A stretch of 47,365 bases of DNA from Gemmataceae bacterium (GCA_019694755.1 JAIBBI010000025.1:1-47365); one strand, 5' to 3'. Shown: positions 34,649 to 46,562, numbered from the stretch's first letter. A program made the numbers and translations. Notes: generated by a model not told the origin, from the letters alone.

Positions 34649-35432
34649 TCTGCCGCTCGCCGGCCGGGTCGCGTTCGTCACCGGCGCGGCCGGCGGCATC
34701 GGGGCGGCCGGCGGCCGGGCCCTGGCCGAGGCCGGCGCGGACATCGCCGCGGCCGATCTGCGGTTCGACGCGCTCGGCCAGCAGGCGTGCGACATTGCCC
34801 GCGCCGCCGGTCGACGGGTCGTCAGGAACACTTACGACATCGCCGACCCGGCGGGCATCGCCGCCTTCGTCGCGCTGGCGCGCGAGGAACTCGGCGAGAT
34901 CGACCTGCACGTCGCCGCGGCCGTGTACAGCGACCGTGAACCGTTTCTCACCGCCGACCCGGTTGGGCTACACCGCACCGTCGACATCAGCCTCTGGGGC
35001 AGCTTCTACGCGCTCCGCGCCGCCGGGCGCGTCATGGTCGGGCAGGGCCGGGGCGGCGCGATGGCCATCGTCAGCAGCCCGCACGCGGTCATCCCATTCC
35101 CGAACTGCATCGCCTACAACATGGCCAAAGCCGCCCAGGATGCGATGGCCCGCACGGCCGCGATCGAGTTGCTGCCGCACCGCATCCGGGTCAACGTCGT
35201 CCACCCCGGCTGGACCGACACGCCCGGCGAGCGGAAGTTCTACTCCGACGAGGCGATCGCCCGAGTCGGCCCGTCGCTGCCCGCGGGGCGGCTAGCCCGA
35301 CCCGACGAGATCGCTCGCGCCGTGCTTTTCCTGCTTGACCCAGCGTCCGACTACATCAACGGCACCACATTGACGGTCGACGGCGGCCTGTCGCTGCCCT
35401 GGTGGTCGAAGCGGTCGTCCGGCGAGCTGTAG
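34641..35432 (+). CDS. Short-chain dehydrogenase/reductase
   Basis: A 263-aa SDR with TGAAGGIGAAGG (cofactor loop; classical TGxxxGIG) and an acidic residue after the second strand (AAADLRFDAL) that favours NAD. The active-site segment is AIVSSPHAVIPFPNCIAYNMAKAAQ, with Ser, Tyr and Lys in place, and the C-terminus is INGTTLTVDGGLSLPW. The usual NNAG motif is replaced by LHVAAAVYSD, an odd change in the strand that positions the active site. It overlaps the FHA gene by 8 nt. The substrate is unknown. The stop TAG lies inside the tRNA-like remnant described below. Confidence 0.85.
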   Translation: MTDLPLAGRVAFVTGAAGGIGAAGGRALAEAGADIAAADLRFDALGQQACDIARAAGRRVVRNTYDIADPAGIAAFVALAREELGEIDLHVAAAVYSDREPFLTADPVGLHRTVDISLWGSFYALRAAGRVMVGQGRGGAMAIVSSPHAVIPFPNCIAYNMAKAAQDAMARTAAIELLPHRIRVNVVHPGWTDTPGERKFYSDEAIARVGPSLPAGRLARPDEIARAVLFLLDPASDYINGTTLTVDGGLSLPWWSKRSSGEL

Positions 35433-35477
35433 CTCAGCGAAAAGAGTACTTGCGAGGTTCGATGCCTCAGCCACCCC
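35423..35477 (+). other. tRNA-like remnant (D-arm and T-arm pattern, no anticodon arm)
   Basis: TAGCTCAG with a pairing GAGT (35430-35447) looks like a D-arm. GAGG-TTCGATG-CCTC (35454-35468) is a perfect 4-bp T-arm with a 7-nt loop. There is no room for an anticodon arm and the flanks do not form an acceptor stem, so this is not a working tRNA. It sits where the base composition falls, as attachment-site remnants do, but chance is possible. Confidence 0.3.
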
Positions 35478-36100
35478 ATACTTGGTTGCAAACTGAGGCG
35501 GCTCGGCGCATCCTTCGGCCTCTTGGTCTCCGTCAGCGAGGACAGAGTCGCACGTGGTTGGACGATCACGGATGGTGGATAATCGTTGTTGAGTTTCAGC
35601 CGTCTAGTTGGAGCAAAGGCAGCTATTTGAATGTCGGGGCAATGTGGTTATGGATAGAGAAGGATTACCTCTCATTCGACTATGGCTCGCGAATCGAGAA
35701 CTTCGCTTCGTATGAGAACGACACACAGTTCGCCCCGTTGGCCGAAACACTTGCTATGCGAGCTTTGGAAGAGGTGGTTCGCTTACGTTCTCTTTTCGCA
35801 TCAGTCCCTGTTGCGGCACAACAGTTGACGGCAAAAGCGCAGTTCAGTTTTTGGGACTACTTCCATGCAGGAGTTGCTTGTGGTCTTGCGGGTAAAGTAT
35901 CGGAGGCGCGACGACTTTTGAGTGAGGTCGCTGGCACAGATAACCAGCTAGAATGGGCACAAGCAGCGGCATCCCTTGCGCGGGACTATTCTGGCGCGCT
36001 CGGAGATTTGGCCGGCTTTCGACTCCGTATTGAAGCGGTAATCCGTCGTACTCGAGAATTGCTTGTCCTTCCTGAGGTCGCCAACATCGAATTGCAGTAA
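35462..36100 (+). CDS. DUF4304-like protein in an AT-richer patch
   Basis: A 212-aa protein. The N-terminal part (ILRPLGLRQRGQSRTWLDDHGWWIIVVEFQPSSWSKGSYLNVGAMWLW) resembles DUF4304-type proteins of unknown function; the C-terminal half is helical. Its codon use and base composition are visibly AT-richer than all neighbours, ending about 36120, which suggests recent acquisition. The start at 35462 has a GCGAGG a few nucleotides upstream, part of the tRNA-like T-arm. There is no toxin or immunity hallmark to assign a role. Moderate confidence as a gene, low for function. Confidence 0.65.
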   Translation: MPQPPHTWLQTEAARRILRPLGLRQRGQSRTWLDDHGWWIIVVEFQPSSWSKGSYLNVGAMWLWIEKDYLSFDYGSRIENFASYENDTQFAPLAETLAMRALEEVVRLRSLFASVPVAAQQLTAKAQFSFWDYFHAGVACGLAGKVSEARRLLSEVAGTDNQLEWAQAAASLARDYSGALGDLAGFRLRIEAVIRRTRELLVLPEVANIELQ

Positions 36101-36209
36101 ACACGAATACGCAGAACCAAGTGCTGCTCCCGACTGGCTGCAATGCCGCCCCACTGGAGAGCGAGCTTGTTTGGCGGCGGGAGGTCCCCGACTCGCGGAG
36201 GTAAAGCCG

Positions 36210-36506
36210 GTGGTTGACGACATCGCGTGGGAGGTACTAAACGCCACAGCCGATGACTGGGAGTCGCTGGACCAACTTCACGCGGCTGAGGTCCGGTTCC
36301 CGGCCCCGGTGCGCCGGGCGGCGGTCGCCGACGTAGCCGAACGGTTAGTGGCCAGTGGGCTATTCGAGCAACGGCCGGCCGAAACCCCACCGGCCGAGGC
36401 GTGGTTCCGTATGACGGCCGCCGGACGGGCCGCCTGGGAGCAGGCCGTTGAGAGGTACGCAAGGCTAGCCGGACCACGCGCTGAAGCAACGGGCGGGGGC
36501 ATGTAG
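36210..36506 (+). CDS. Small winged-helix-like protein
   Basis: A 98-aa protein starting at GTG 36210, which has a strong ribosome site (GGAGG at 36197-36201, 8-nt spacing); a longer frame from 36063 includes AT-rich patch sequence and was not chosen. The body (VVDDIAWEVLNATADDWESLDQL, PVRRAAVADVAERLVASGLFEQR, AWFRMTAAGRAAWEQAVERYARL) reads like a winged-helix fold with TAxGRxAWE as the wing-turn, as in small transcription regulators or cargo proteins. Function is unknown. Base composition is again high G+C, so it is probably native. Confidence 0.6.
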   Translation: MVDDIAWEVLNATADDWESLDQLHAAEVRFPAPVRRAAVADVAERLVASGLFEQRPAETPPAEAWFRMTAAGRAAWEQAVERYARLAGPRAEATGGGM

Positions 36507-36559
36507 GCCTTCGCACGTTCGTAGCTCACTCGGTACCCGCCGCCGCTGAGCCTTATCGT

Positions 36560-37162
36560 TCAGCCGCGGGTCATCCGCAGCCGGCGGGTCAGATCGCGGA
36601 ACATCACCGCGAACTCGGCATGGCTGCGGTGGACGTGGCGGACTTCCGAAACCAGGGCGAGGCGATCATTGCGGACAAGGCCGAACTTCCGGCAGATGTC
36701 GGCGAACGGCTTGCGCCGCGGGGCGTACACAACAATTGTTTTGTGTTCGTCGAGCTGCACTTCGCAGGGGCCCCGCGGCGCGATCAACGCCACGCCGGTA
36801 CATCCGTCGTCTACGATCAGATCCTCGAACTCGCTCAGGTAGGCGGCCACGCCCACCCGGTCCACGTCGAGCCGGCGGAAGTCGCGGTGCTTCCCGTCGG
36901 AGCGGAAGTGGCTCGTCTCGAGCACCGCGTCGACCCGGGAGCCGAGTTCCGCCGCCAGCGCGAGGAACAGCGGGAAGACCCGCGCCCGGTCAGCGGCAAT
37001 CGCCAGGGCCGGCACCCGAAGGCTCCGGGCCGCGTTCATGTAGACATCCGACCGGTATCCGGGGCTCGCGGTAAACTGGATGCCGGGTGCGGGTCGCACG
37101 GCTTCCGACCAGGCGAGGGGACATGACGGCGGGACCGGAGGGAGGAGTTGTCGGCCGTTCAC
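36560..37162 (-). CDS. Conserved hypothetical protein, up to 200 aa
   Basis: I do not recognise a family. The core (RSLRVPALAIAADRARVFPLFLALAAELGSRVDAVLETSHF, VGVAAYLSEFEDLIVDDGCTGVALIAP, VQLDEHKTIVVYAPRRKPFADICRKFGL) is a plausible soluble alpha/beta protein ending in a basic tail (DLTRRLRMTRG). The start is uncertain: GTG 37162 has no ribosome site, and the next candidate, ATG near 37040 (MNAARSLRV), would give about 160 aa. It stands alone, convergent with the winged-helix-like gene. Confidence 0.6.
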   Translation of the reverse strand: MNGRQLLPPVPPSCPLAWSEAVRPAPGIQFTASPGYRSDVYMNAARSLRVPALAIAADRARVFPLFLALAAELGSRVDAVLETSHFRSDGKHRDFRRLDVDRVGVAAYLSEFEDLIVDDGCTGVALIAPRGPCEVQLDEHKTIVVYAPRRKPFADICRKFGLVRNDRLALVSEVRHVHRSHAEFAVMFRDLTRRLRMTRG

Positions 37163-37356
37163 AGTGTTACTCTGGGTCAGCGCGGCAAGATGTTACCGCA
37201 ACCATAACCGCAGAATCGGCTCTGCGCCGCAGCGGTGACCCATTCTACGCGTCCGGCAACACCTTCGAATTCATGTTGAGCCGACCTTTCCTGACACGCA
37301 CGTCTTGCGCAAGTTTCCCAGAAGCCCCGGTTTCGCAGCGCGGCCCGGTTCTGCCA

Positions 37357-37384
37357 TTGGCGGGTCGCACCGGTCGGGTATCAT
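37357..37384 (+). promoter_or_regulatory. Candidate promoter of the transglutaminase-like gene
   Basis: TTGGCG (37357-37362) and TATCAT (37379-37384) are 16 nt apart, 38 nt before the ATG at 37422. The pair is read from consensus only. Confidence 0.35.
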
Positions 37385-37421
37385 GGCGGTGCGCGGTGTT
37401 GACATGCGCGGAGGCACAGGA

Positions 37422-38951
37422 ATGAATCGCTGGATCGGGTTGGTTTTCGCGCTGGCGGGCTCGTTGGTTTCAGCACAGGAGCCGATCGCGCCGCCGCGCA
37501 CGCCCGCTCCGCGCGTTGTCGAAGAAGACTGGCAGGCCGCCTCCATCGACGGCCAGAGGTCCGGATACGTCCTGTTCACCGTTCACGAGTACGACATCAA
37601 CGGCCAGAAGATCTACCGCGGCACACGCCGGCTGGTGCTCAACCTGCGCCGGTTCGGTGACATCGCCAAGGTCGAAGCCGAGACGGGCACCGACGAGACG
37701 GCCGACGGCACGGTCACGGCCGTGTTCATGCGGCAGGGACTCGGGAAGAATACCGACCTCATCGTCCGCGGCACCGTCGTCGGCAACAAACTCAACGTGA
37801 CGGCCGAGGGCAAGATGCGCTTCAGCAAGGTCGTCGACGTCCCGCCGAAGATGGTCGGAGCGGTCGGCGAGTATGGCTACGTCGGCAAGTTGAAGCCCGC
37901 GCCGGGCGCGGAGTTCGAGTATGTGATGTACGAGCCATTCCTCAGCACCACGGTCAAGGTCCGGGCCAAGGCCGAGGGGATCGAACAGGTCCCGATTGCC
38001 GGGCAGAAGCCGTACCTGCTCAAGGTGGTGACGCAACCCTTGAAGCTGGACGAAGCCGAGTTGCCGGCCTCGACCTTCTGGTACGACAATAACTACAAGA
38101 TCGTGAAGACCGAGACCGTGATGCCGGGCGTCGGCAGGCTGATCCTGGAGCGGACGACCAAGGAAGACGCCCTCCGGCCCTGCGTCGGCCCGGACCTCGG
38201 CTGGCGGCAATCGATCAAGCTGAAGCAACGACTCCAGTACATCCACGACGCGGAGTCGGTGACCTACCGCATCAAGGTCCGCGACCAGAAGCCCGAGACG
38301 ATCCTGTCCACGACCGATGGCCGGCAGTCGATCAAGGCGGTAAGCCCCGGTACGATCGATCTGACCGTAACAGCCATCCGCAACCCCTCCGACAACCCGG
38401 GCAACGTCGCGGCCGCGCCCGGCGACGAATACCTGACCAGCAATAACTTCATTACATCTGACGACTCGCGGGTCCGGCAGCACGCCGCCGCCGCGATCGG
38501 GCAGGAGACCGACCCGCTGAAGAAGGCCCGGCTCATCGAGCGCTGGGTCCACACCAACATGCGGGTGATGAACTTCACCGAGGCGATGGCGCCCGCGGCG
38601 GAAGTCGCCAAGACCCTGTCCGGCGACTGTACGGAATACTCGATGCTGACGGCGGCCATGTGCCGGGCTGTCGGAGTCCCGGCCCGCACCGCACTCGGCA
38701 TGGTCTATGTCGACGCCCGCGACGGCCGGCAGGCGATGCTGGCCATGCACATGTGGACCGAAGTTTACGTCGGTGGCCATTGGCTGGGCCTCGACGCGAC
38801 GCTGGGGCGCGGCTCGATCGGCCCGGCTCATATCAAGGTCTCGGACCAATCCTGGATGAATCAGCCCGCGATGACGCCCCTCCTCCCGCTCATGCGGCTG
38901 ATCATGAGCGAGCCGGAAGTCGAAATCGTGAAAGAACAAAGGGGAAAGTAG
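37422..38951 (+). CDS. Exported transglutaminase-like (cysteine protease fold) protein
   Basis: A 509-aa protein with a signal peptide (MNRWIGLVFALAGSLVSAQ). The N-terminal two thirds form beta-rich unknown modules. The transglutaminase-like core is in the C-terminal part, with the catalytic triad C403 (LSGDCTEYSMLTAAMCRAVGVPAR), H443 (LAMHMWTEVYV) and D458 (LGLDATLG). Family members are amidases, peptidases or protein cross-linkers acting outside the cytoplasm. The start at 37422 has GGAGG at 37411-37415 with normal spacing. The substrate is unknown. Confidence 0.85.
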   Translation: MNRWIGLVFALAGSLVSAQEPIAPPRTPAPRVVEEDWQAASIDGQRSGYVLFTVHEYDINGQKIYRGTRRLVLNLRRFGDIAKVEAETGTDETADGTVTAVFMRQGLGKNTDLIVRGTVVGNKLNVTAEGKMRFSKVVDVPPKMVGAVGEYGYVGKLKPAPGAEFEYVMYEPFLSTTVKVRAKAEGIEQVPIAGQKPYLLKVVTQPLKLDEAELPASTFWYDNNYKIVKTETVMPGVGRLILERTTKEDALRPCVGPDLGWRQSIKLKQRLQYIHDAESVTYRIKVRDQKPETILSTTDGRQSIKAVSPGTIDLTVTAIRNPSDNPGNVAAAPGDEYLTSNNFITSDDSRVRQHAAAAIGQETDPLKKARLIERWVHTNMRVMNFTEAMAPAAEVAKTLSGDCTEYSMLTAAMCRAVGVPARTALGMVYVDARDGRQAMLAMHMWTEVYVGGHWLGLDATLGRGSIGPAHIKVSDQSWMNQPAMTPLLPLMRLIMSEPEVEIVKEQRGK

Positions 38952-39045
38952 CGACTGGTACAGGCCAACCGGACAGGGTATACTGACCCATGCATTCCCG
39001 ACCCCCGAAACAAGCTGACGCCGTTCGCCCGTTCCGATCGACGTG

Positions 39046-40164
39046 ATGACACAAGCATCGTCGAAATTCGCGAACACCCCCATGCCCGACGACGGCCGGC
39101 TGGAACGGGCCCGCGCGTGGTTTCAGCAGATCCGCACCGCCGGCCCGGGATCGCTTCCGCAATTCTCCCCGATCACAATTGAAGACGAGTCGCTGACGCG
39201 GACCGAGCGGTCGGCCGTCGGGCGGGCGGTGGCCGCCCCCGACATCTGCCTAATCGCTGCCGATGCACCCTCGGCCGAACGGATCGCCCGGGCCACGGCC
39301 CGGGAGGCTGCTCTCCGCGGCGAGCGCGTCCTGCTCCTGGCCGAGGCCGACAGTCGACGGACCCGCCTCGAAGAGCTTCGTCCCGTCGCCACGGCTGTGC
39401 GGAACCGCCGCTGGTGGTCGCTGACCTACTGGCAGGCCGAGCCCGACGCCGTCGGCAAGTTCGACCGGCTGCTACAGGAGCTAACTGCAGCAGAACCGCC
39501 GGGGCTGACCGTCTGCCCGCCGGACAAGTTGCACACCGCCGCTGGCCGGTGGGACAGGTTGATCTCACTCAACTCCGACCGGCTCACCGAGGCCGACGCG
39601 ACCGCGCTGGCCGCCCGGGCCGACCGGTGGGTATTCCTCGGCGCGGCCGGGCAGGCCGGCTGGTGGTCCGACTTGCGGACCCTGCTCGCCGACGAGACCT
39701 GGGTCCGCGAGGGCGACCGGCTCCGCTGCCGACTGAGGCACGATGCCGACCAGAGCCAGCTCTCCTCCGAACCCGTGGCGGACACTCCGGACGTGGAGCT
39801 GCGATTCGACCGCGCGTCCGAGCTGGCGGAAGTCGTCTTCTCCGCCGACACGACGCTCTTCGCGGCGAAGAACTTCCTGGCCGAGCAGATGGAAGCCTGG
39901 CCGATCGACCTCGACGCCCAGTCGATCACCTGGGACGAGTCGGCCGAGCGGATCATTGCCTGTGCCGGATGCGGCGACCGGCCGACCGCGATCCCCCGCG
40001 AGGTCGAGCCCGGAATCCGCGAGCTGATCGCCGACCGCACGGGCTCACTGCCGTGGTTCACATACGGCATCGAGTTCGACCGGTCCGAGGGGTGGAACCG
40101 CACGTCGGCGGAGGCCTGGCTCGCCGGGCGTTTCCCCGCCGTCAGCCGCGTGGTCACGGTCTGA
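39046..40164 (+). CDS. Helicase-like protein with no recognisable P-loop
   Basis: A 372-aa protein. LTRTERSAVGRAVAAPDICLI and ATAREAALRGERVLLLAEADSRRTRL resemble the Q-motif and Walker A neighbourhood of DNA2/NAM7-type superfamily I helicases. Where the P-loop GxxGTGKT should be, it reads AADAPSAERIA. A downstream degenerate segment (RADRWVFLGAAGQAG) sits where other helicase motifs would be, and the C-terminus has CAGCGD. It is therefore probably a dead-ATPase fold rather than a helicase; this is an inference from a few motifs. A GTG at 39043 is a possible alternative start. A possible -10 (TATACT, 38979-38984) precedes it. The function is unknown. Confidence 0.65.
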   Translation: MTQASSKFANTPMPDDGRLERARAWFQQIRTAGPGSLPQFSPITIEDESLTRTERSAVGRAVAAPDICLIAADAPSAERIARATAREAALRGERVLLLAEADSRRTRLEELRPVATAVRNRRWWSLTYWQAEPDAVGKFDRLLQELTAAEPPGLTVCPPDKLHTAAGRWDRLISLNSDRLTEADATALAARADRWVFLGAAGQAGWWSDLRTLLADETWVREGDRLRCRLRHDADQSQLSSEPVADTPDVELRFDRASELAEVVFSADTTLFAAKNFLAEQMEAWPIDLDAQSITWDESAERIIACAGCGDRPTAIPREVEPGIRELIADRTGSLPWFTYGIEFDRSEGWNRTSAEAWLAGRFPAVSRVVTV

Positions 40165-40205
40165 GTCTTTTCGCAAATTCAAGTCGTTGTCCGCTATCGT
40201 GATGC

Positions 40206-40231
40206 AGCATCGGTTCGGCATCGATGCTTTT
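40206..40231 (+). terminator. Hairpin with T-run before dnaE
   Basis: AGCATCG (40206-40212) pairs with CGATGCT (40222-40228) around a 9-nt loop, followed by TTT. It would end the 39046 transcript 42 nt after its stop. Confidence 0.45.
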
Positions 40232-40263
40232 CAGCCCTCCTGGCAGACGTATTTTTTACTGTG

Positions 40264-43752
<3,489 letters not shown>

Positions 43753-43755
43753 CCG

Positions 43756-45222
43756 TCACAACTTGGCGAGCTCCGTGGCCAGCATCGCGTCCACGGTATC
43801 CGGCTTGACCGCGCCCTTGGTCTCCTTCATCACCGCGCCCTTGATGCGTTGGGCAGCGGCCACCTTTCCCTTCTTGTAATCCTCGACGGCCTTCGGGTTC
43901 GCCTCGATGGCTTTGCGGATGATGTCGACCAGCGTCAACTCGTCGACCGCGGTGATGCCGAGCTTGCCGATCACCGTCGCGGCATCCTCCCCGTCGGCGA
44001 GCATCGAATCGAAGACCTGCTCGGCAATCTGCTTGGTCAGCCCCCGGCTCTTCTGCTCCCGGAGCAGGCCCACGAGTCGCTCCGCGGGAATCTTCTCCAT
44101 CGCGCCGTCGGTCTGGAGCAGTTTGTTGGCGATCCAGTTCACGGCCGCTTTGGCGTCGCCCGAGCCGGCCGCGACCGCCTCGAAGTAGGTCACGGACGCA
44201 CGCCCCTGCCGGACGAGCACATCGGCATCGTAAACGGAGAGACCGAAATCGCTCTTCAATCGCGCCCGCTGTGCGATCGGCAACTCGCCGAGTGCGGCCC
44301 GGGCTTCTTCGAGGTAGGCGTCGTCGACGGTGACCGGCACGAGATCGGGCTCGGGGAAGTAGCGGTAGTCGCTCGCTTCCTCCTTGCGGCGCTGGATGCG
44401 GGTCTGGCCGCGGGCGTCGTCCCACCCGGCCGTCGCCTTGGCGACATCGCCGAACCGCTGGCCGGTCTTCTGAAACTCCTCGTACTGCCGCTGGGCCTCA
44501 TAAGCGATCGCCCGCTCGACGGCGCGGAAGCTGTTCAGGTTTTTCACCTCGACGAGCGGCGTGGCGGCGACGGTGCCGTCGGCCTGCGGGATGTGGACGT
44601 TGACGTTCGCGTCGCAGCGCAGCGAGCCCTCCTGCATTTCGCAATCGGATACGCCGAGCTCACGCAGGAGCAGCCGAAGTTCGGTGAGGTAGGCCACGGC
44701 CTCGGCCGGGCTGCTCATCTCGGGCTTCGAGACGATCTCGACGAGCGGCGTGCCGGTGCGGTTAAGGTCGACCTTGCTGTCGCCGCCCCGGCCCGACTCG
44801 TCGTGCATATTCTTCCCGGCATCCTCTTCGAGGTGGGCCCGGATGATGCCGACCCGCTTGGGCACGTAGTCCTTCTTCGGGTCGGCCGCGACGTTGATCT
44901 CGAGCCAGCCCTCGTAGCTGAACGGGAGATCGTATTGGCTGATCTGGTAGTTCTTCGGCAGGTCCGGGTAGTAGTAGTTCTTGCGGTCCCACTTTGTGAA
45001 CTTGTTGATCGAGCAATTCAGGGCCAGCGCGGCCCGGATGCCGAGGTCGAACGCCCGGCGGTTCATCACGGGCAGCGACCCTGGCAGGCCCAGGCAGACC
45101 GGGCACGTGGCCGAGTTGGGCGGCAGCCCGAACTTGGTCGAACAGCCGCAGAAGAGCTTGGTTCGGGTGAGGAGCTGAACGTGAACTTCGAGCCCGATCA
45201 CCGTTTTGTAGGCAGTTGTCAT
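43756..45222 (-). CDS. gatB: Aspartyl/glutamyl-tRNA(Asn/Gln) amidotransferase subunit B
   Basis: A 488-aa GatB. It starts YKTVIGLEVHVQLLTRTKLFCGCS; the zinc-site cysteines are in CGCS and CPVCLGLPG. VNLNRTGTPLVE-type sequence appears as DLNRTGTPLVEIVSKPEMSSPAEA, followed by the SLRCDANVNVH motif. The tail is the YqeY-like helical domain (GAVMKETKGAVKPDTVDAMLATELAKL) that binds tRNA. GatB carries the kinase/transamidation centre of GatCAB, which turns Glu-tRNA(Gln) or Asp-tRNA(Asn) into the amide. gatA and gatC are not nearby, so the operon is split. Confidence 0.97.
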   Translation of the reverse strand: MTTAYKTVIGLEVHVQLLTRTKLFCGCSTKFGLPPNSATCPVCLGLPGSLPVMNRRAFDLGIRAALALNCSINKFTKWDRKNYYYPDLPKNYQISQYDLPFSYEGWLEINVAADPKKDYVPKRVGIIRAHLEEDAGKNMHDESGRGGDSKVDLNRTGTPLVEIVSKPEMSSPAEAVAYLTELRLLLRELGVSDCEMQEGSLRCDANVNVHIPQADGTVAATPLVEVKNLNSFRAVERAIAYEAQRQYEEFQKTGQRFGDVAKATAGWDDARGQTRIQRRKEEASDYRYFPEPDLVPVTVDDAYLEEARAALGELPIAQRARLKSDFGLSVYDADVLVRQGRASVTYFEAVAAGSGDAKAAVNWIANKLLQTDGAMEKIPAERLVGLLREQKSRGLTKQIAEQVFDSMLADGEDAATVIGKLGITAVDELTLVDIIRKAIEANPKAVEDYKKGKVAAAQRIKGAVMKETKGAVKPDTVDAMLATELAKL

Positions 45223-45259
45223 CGGGCTAGTTTAGCGACTGCGTCGGCCGGTCAAAGAC

Positions 45260-45304
45260 GGGAAAACAAGCGGGGCGGCATGTCCGGATGACGTGCCGCC
45301 CCGC
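45260..45304 (-). terminator. Intrinsic terminator of the desaturase gene
   Basis: The arms 45304-45290 and 45284-45270 pair over 15 bp (one G-U) with a 5-nt loop. On the minus strand the run TTGTTTTCC follows the stem, so it meets the intrinsic-terminator pattern, 29 nt after the desaturase stop. Confidence 0.75.
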
Positions 45305-45332
45305 AGGGTGTTCGATGTTGCCGGCCAACCGA

Positions 45333-46277
45333 TCAAGTCTTGCCCGAAGGCTCGTTGCTGATGGGTGCCAGGTTCTTCGGCGTGCGGTACTTCTTGGCGA
45401 GCAGTTCCTTCGGCGGCTCCTTGATGTCCCACACCACGCCGAAGATGCCGAGCGTCTTGATGATATAGTAGGACACGTCGAATTCCCACCAGAAGAAGCC
45501 CTGCCGGGTCGCGTTCTGGTAGTGGTGGTGGTTGTTGTGCCACCCTTCGCCGAGCGTGATGATAGCGAGCCAAGGGTTGTTCCGGCTGCGGTCGGTCGTC
45601 TCGTACCGGCGGTTGCCGAACAGGTGCGAGAGCGAGTTGATCGTGAACGTGCCGTGGTACAGCAGAACGGTGCTGAGCAGGAACCCGACGCTGACGCCGC
45701 CCCAGCCCGTGCCACCACCAGCCAGGCTGATGAAATAGCACGCGACCCCGAGGAGAATGCCCGGAATCCAGTGCCAGGTATTCAACCAGACGAGCTCGGG
45801 GTAGACGCTCCAGTCCTTGAGGATGTTCCAGTGCGTCGGGTCGTTCTTCTTGTCGAGAATCCAGCCGACGTGAGCGTCCCACACCGTCTTCGTGATCGGA
45901 GAATGGACGTCCTCGTCGGTGTCGGAATACTTGTGGTGAAGGCGGTGGTGCCCGGCCCACCAGAGCGGGCCTTTCTGAAGTGAGCTGCAGCCGAGCCAGG
46001 CGAGCACGAACTGGAACAGCCGGCTGGTCTTGTAAGTCTTATGCGAGAAATAGCGGTGGTAGCCGCCGGTGATCCCGAACATGCGAATCACGTAGAGCGA
46101 GAAGCAGAGGATCCAGTCGACGAGGTGAACGCTGGTGAAAAAGACCGTGATGCAGGCGGCATGAATGCCGAAAAACGGGATGGCACGAACCCAGTTGGGC
46201 AACGCATCGATCCAGCTCGTGGCGGACGCACCATTGGGTCGGGTGACGGGCAGGCTGGCCGAGGACGCTCCGCTCAT
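45333..46277 (-). CDS. Acyl-CoA/acyl-lipid fatty acid desaturase
   Basis: A 314-aa membrane di-iron desaturase. The three histidine boxes are complete: H74-H79 (HRYFSH), H110-H115 (HHRLHH) and the HNNHHHY box near residue 247 (GEGWHNNHHHYQNATRQG). Hydrophobic segments at about 37-68, 85-100 and 170-215 match the fold. The enzyme introduces a double bond, most often at position 9, into stearoyl/palmitoyl chains and needs an electron donor. The N-terminal 20 residues are flexible and Ser/Ala-rich. Its ATG (MSGASSASLPV) at 46277 has AGGAG about 4-9 nt upstream. Confidence 0.93.
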   Translation of the reverse strand: MSGASSASLPVTRPNGASATSWIDALPNWVRAIPFFGIHAACITVFFTSVHLVDWILCFSLYVIRMFGITGGYHRYFSHKTYKTSRLFQFVLAWLGCSSLQKGPLWWAGHHRLHHKYSDTDEDVHSPITKTVWDAHVGWILDKKNDPTHWNILKDWSVYPELVWLNTWHWIPGILLGVACYFISLAGGGTGWGGVSVGFLLSTVLLYHGTFTINSLSHLFGNRRYETTDRSRNNPWLAIITLGEGWHNNHHHYQNATRQGFFWWEFDVSYYIIKTLGIFGVVWDIKEPPKELLAKKYRTPKNLAPISNEPSGKT

Positions 46278-46321
46278 CAGATAACTCCTTGGCGAGTTCG
46301 TTCCCCAGAATACGGGACGGG

Positions 46322-46345
46322 CCCGAGGCGATCACTCGCCCCGAG
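46322..46345 (-). terminator. Hairpin after rpsU
   Basis: On the minus strand a 10-bp stem with two wobble pairs and a GTGA loop lies about 11 nt after the rpsU stop. There is no T-run. Confidence 0.45.
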
Positions 46346-46355
46346 CGACGCGGGG

Positions 46356-46562
46356 TCAACCGACCATCGCGCCGCGGCCGTTCGCCTTGCGGATCGCCAT
46401 GATCTTGCGGAGCTTCTTGCGGCGACGGAGTTCGCACGGCTTTTCGTAGTGCTTCCGCTTCCGCATTTCTTTCTGCAGGCCACTCCGCTCGAGTAACTTC
46501 TTGAAGCGACGCAAAGCGGCCGAAATCGGCTCCCGATCATGAACACGCATCCGCAACGGCAT
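46356..46562 (-). CDS. rpsU: 30S ribosomal protein S21
   Basis: A 68-aa protein with the S21 hallmark: MRVHDREPISAALRRFKKLLERSGLQKEMRKRKHYEKPCELRRRKK. It binds the 3' end region of 16S rRNA and helps initiation. Normal length for the family with a basic helical body. Its ATG at 46562 has GAGGGA upstream (minus strand). It is transcribed towards the desaturase but separated by the hairpin. Confidence 0.96.
   Translation of the reverse strand: MPLRMRVHDREPISAALRRFKKLLERSGLQKEMRKRKHYEKPCELRRRKKLRKIMAIRKANGRGAMVG

Noticed and set aside
35423-35477. A full tRNA gene
   Set aside because: There is no anticodon arm and no acceptor-stem pairing, so it was listed only as a low-confidence remnant.
36063-36209. 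N-terminal extension of the 98-aa winged-helix-like protein
   Set aside because: The extension starts in AT-rich patch sequence and lacks a ribosome site; GTG 36210 has an excellent one.
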